DNA from: Nakamurella aerolata
GTDB taxonomy: Bacteria > Actinomycetota > Actinomycetes > Mycobacteriales > Nakamurellaceae
Direction of reading: 5' to 3'
Assembly: GCF_013002705.1 (NCBI RefSeq)
Contig: NZ_JABEND010000006.1
Coordinates: 186,001 to 250,000, forward strand
DNA length: 64,000 bases
A program made the position numbers and the translations under genes. Numbering within the stretch: position 1 is the stretch's first letter; every line of letters begins with the position of its first letter. Under the pieces are notes generated by a model. It ran no database searches. It had not been told where the DNA came from and was given only the letters and a program-made list of their open reading frames with translations. Shown here piece by piece: positions 62,463 through 64,000 of this stretch.

Positions 62463-63713
62463 TCAGTGCCCGGCGAGCAGCGAACGCCAGGCCGGCAGAT
62501 CGGCTGCGCCATGGGCAGTTTCGGTCCAGGCGGCAAGGGCGGCACGGTCGCCCGCGGTGAGCACCGCGGTGCGCAGCATGGTGTGCAGGGTGTCGCGGAG
62601 TGTCACCACACCGGGTGCGACGGACGTTGGCAGTACCGGGCCGGCGTACCGCCGCGCCGCCCTCGCCGTGTCACCGGCGGCGAGCAGCCGGCGCAGCTCG
62701 GCGGCGTCGGTGTCCAGTGGGCGGCCCAGCCGATACGGCCGGGACGTCAGCCCCAGCTCGGGTACCGCCCGGCGCAGCCGGGAGAGTTCGGCGCGCACGG
62801 TCACCGGGTCGAGCTCGGCCTCGTCGAGTTGCACCGCGAGTTGCTCACCGGACAGCCCCTGCGGATGTTCGGACAACACCAGCAGGATCTCGCCGTGTCT
62901 GCGGGTGAGCAGCCGCTCGTCGTTGCCCACCTTCAGCACCGGGCGGTGCCGGCCCAGGGTGTGCAGGGTGCGGGTGGGCGAGGACGCGCCCGCCGCAGTC
63001 AACCGGCCCGGGTCGGTGAGCTGCAGCAGCCGCAGCTCGGACTCCGTCGCCACCGCGGTCGCCCGCACCAGCGCGAACACCTCGGGGGCGGCGGCCGCGG
63101 GACCGCCGGTGATGTCGATGACGCCGAGAATCGCGCCGGTGGCCGGGTGGTGCACCGGCGCGGCCGAGCAGCTCCAGCCCAGCGCCGAGTTGTTGTAATG
63201 CTCGAGCCCGAACACCGCGACGCCATGGTCCAGTGCGATCGCGGTGCCCGGTGCGTTGGTGCCGACAGCGCGCTCGTTCCAGTCGGCGCCGGCGGCAAAG
63301 TTCATGGTGGCGGCGCGGTTTCGGGTGGCTGCGTGGCCGTCCACCCACAGCAGCCGGCCGCGCTCGTCGCTGATCGCCACCACCAGCCCGCCGTCGGCGG
63401 CGTCCGGCAGCAGCAGCTGCTGCACCAGGGTGCGCACCGCGGCCATCGGATGGTCGCGGCGGTAGCTGTCGAGGTCGCGGTCGTCGTCCCAGCCGGCGGG
63501 GGCCGCGTGCTGCGGGTCGACGCCGTTGCTGCGGCTGCGCTGCCAGGACTCTGCGACGACGGATCGCACCCCGACCAGTTGGCCGATGTCGGCGGCGGCG
63601 TTGGTCAATGCCCGTTCGCGGACAGCCGCCAGCGCCGCCGCCACCTGATCGGCATCGTCGCCGGGCCGCAGGGCGGCCCATCGCGGTGCTCGATCCGCAG
63701 ATGCCATCGGCAT
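62463..63713 (-). CDS. GAF-domain transcriptional regulator (AcoR-like, no AAA domain)
   Basis: This 416-aa protein has an N-terminal region VVAESWQRSRSNGVDP and a GAF sensor (about residues 75-215; GLVVAISDERGRLLWVDG, GADWNERAVGTNAPG), as in AcoR-type activators. In place of the sigma-54 AAA domain it has a winged-helix-like C-terminus (about 260-340: LTRRHGEILLVLSEHPQGLSGEQLAVQL). It would sense an aldehyde/alcohol signal and control the ALDH operon. AGGAGG lies 7 nt before the ATG at 63713. Confidence 0.85.
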   Translation of the reverse strand: MPMASADRAPRWAALRPGDDADQVAAALAAVRERALTNAAADIGQLVGVRSVVAESWQRSRSNGVDPQHAAPAGWDDDRDLDSYRRDHPMAAVRTLVQQLLLPDAADGGLVVAISDERGRLLWVDGHAATRNRAATMNFAAGADWNERAVGTNAPGTAIALDHGVAVFGLEHYNNSALGWSCSAAPVHHPATGAILGVIDITGGPAAAAPEVFALVRATAVATESELRLLQLTDPGRLTAAGASSPTRTLHTLGRHRPVLKVGNDERLLTRRHGEILLVLSEHPQGLSGEQLAVQLDEAELDPVTVRAELSRLRRAVPELGLTSRPYRLGRPLDTDAAELRRLLAAGDTARAARRYAGPVLPTSVAPGVVTLRDTLHTMLRTAVLTAGDRAALAAWTETAHGAADLPAWRSLLAGH

Positions 63714-63797
63714 GGCCACGCCTCCTGCCCTCAGCGTAGCCGTCGGTGCGTTCGCCGCCCAGGGCCGAACCAGCCGCGGGCCTGCCGTTTCTGGCAC

Positions 63798-63830
63798 CGC
63801 AGATCGCCGGCCGGGTTCCGGCGATCTGCG
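63798..63830. terminator. Perfect 13-bp hairpin terminator
   Basis: CGCAGATCGCCGG/CCGGCGATCTGCG (63798-63810 with 63818-63830) forms a perfect stem with a 7-base loop. It lies 33-65 bp after the stop of the minus-strand partial gene at 63863 and about 85 bp before the GAF regulator start, so it ends the upstream transcript. Confidence 0.88.
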
Positions 63831-63862
63831 TGCAGAAAGCGTCACCGGTTGGTGCGCGCCGC

Positions 63863-64000
<138 letters not shown>

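Overview
The window is chromosomal DNA from a high-GC actinobacterium. Evidence is the strong G/C bias, frequent GTG starts, many 4-bp stop/start overlaps, and a gene order that follows the mycobacterial neighbourhood beside the replication origin (pstP-rodA-pbpA-pknA-pknB, trpG, crgA, PH-domain membrane protein, rhomboid protease, ppiA). Species cannot be fixed from sequence alone; a Nakamurella/Frankia-like lineage is an inference. I saw no tRNA, rRNA, CRISPR array, prophage or insertion sequence.

Layout. 1-9.6 kb: end of a PstP-like phosphatase, then RodA/FtsW, class B PBP, PknA, PASTA kinase PknB, and an HtrA protease (cell-wall growth and its Ser/Thr phospho-control). 9.8-15.7 kb: secreted metallophosphoesterase, a class E sortase - microprotein - trpG operon, CrgA and a PH-domain protein preceded by two DnaA-box-like 9-mers. 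15.7-16.3 kb: an array of long inverted repeats and small hairpins, the same hairpin family as in the pbpA-pknA gap. 16.3-19.6 kb: operon ABC-F ATPase - tyrosine phosphatase - HNH nuclease. 19.8-24.4 kb: GH13 TreS-like enzyme, MerR/MBL hydrolase pair and MerR/aldo-keto reductase operon, both with MerR-type promoters and probably leaderless mRNAs. 24.4-28 kb: rhomboid protease, PpiA, lipoprotein, Zur. 28-33.5 kb: TPM-domain protein, STAS-like protein and HAMP-GGDEF-EAL enzyme, MOSC protein. 33.7-44.2 kb: a metal/copper island in which two CopD-CtaG fusion proteins flank a four-gene overlapping operon (metal-type ABC binding protein, permease, ATPase, Cu P-type ATPase). 44.3-51.7 kb: YciO/YrdC protein, zinc-ribbon protein, cyclohexadienyl-dehydratase-like lipoprotein, MetAP with divergent XRE regulator, DEAD helicase, aldo-keto reductase, lipoate ligase. 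51.8-54.1 kb: remains of a sugar-utilisation locus (GH31 and sugar-binding protein fragments joined head to head). 54.2-64 kb: SDR, XRE, TetR/SRPBCC, DUF1015, Rrf2/NmrA pair, DUF779-ExaC aldehyde dehydrogenase-GAF regulator, and the end of a further gene.

Recurring themes. (1) Many proteins carry low-complexity segments or tails encoded by short in-frame tandem repeats. (2) Regulator genes often have a -10 hexamer 6-8 nt before the ATG, typical of leaderless transcripts. (3) Three genes (40642, 52845, 58724) are each broken by one base in a short C/G run; one-base correction restores the expected family ending, so sequencing error or recent pseudogenisation must be considered. The most interesting candidates are the copper/ABC/CtaG island, the interspersed hairpin family, the secreted PheC-like protein, the STAS + soluble HAMP-GGDEF-EAL pair, and the ABC-F/phosphatase/HNH operon.
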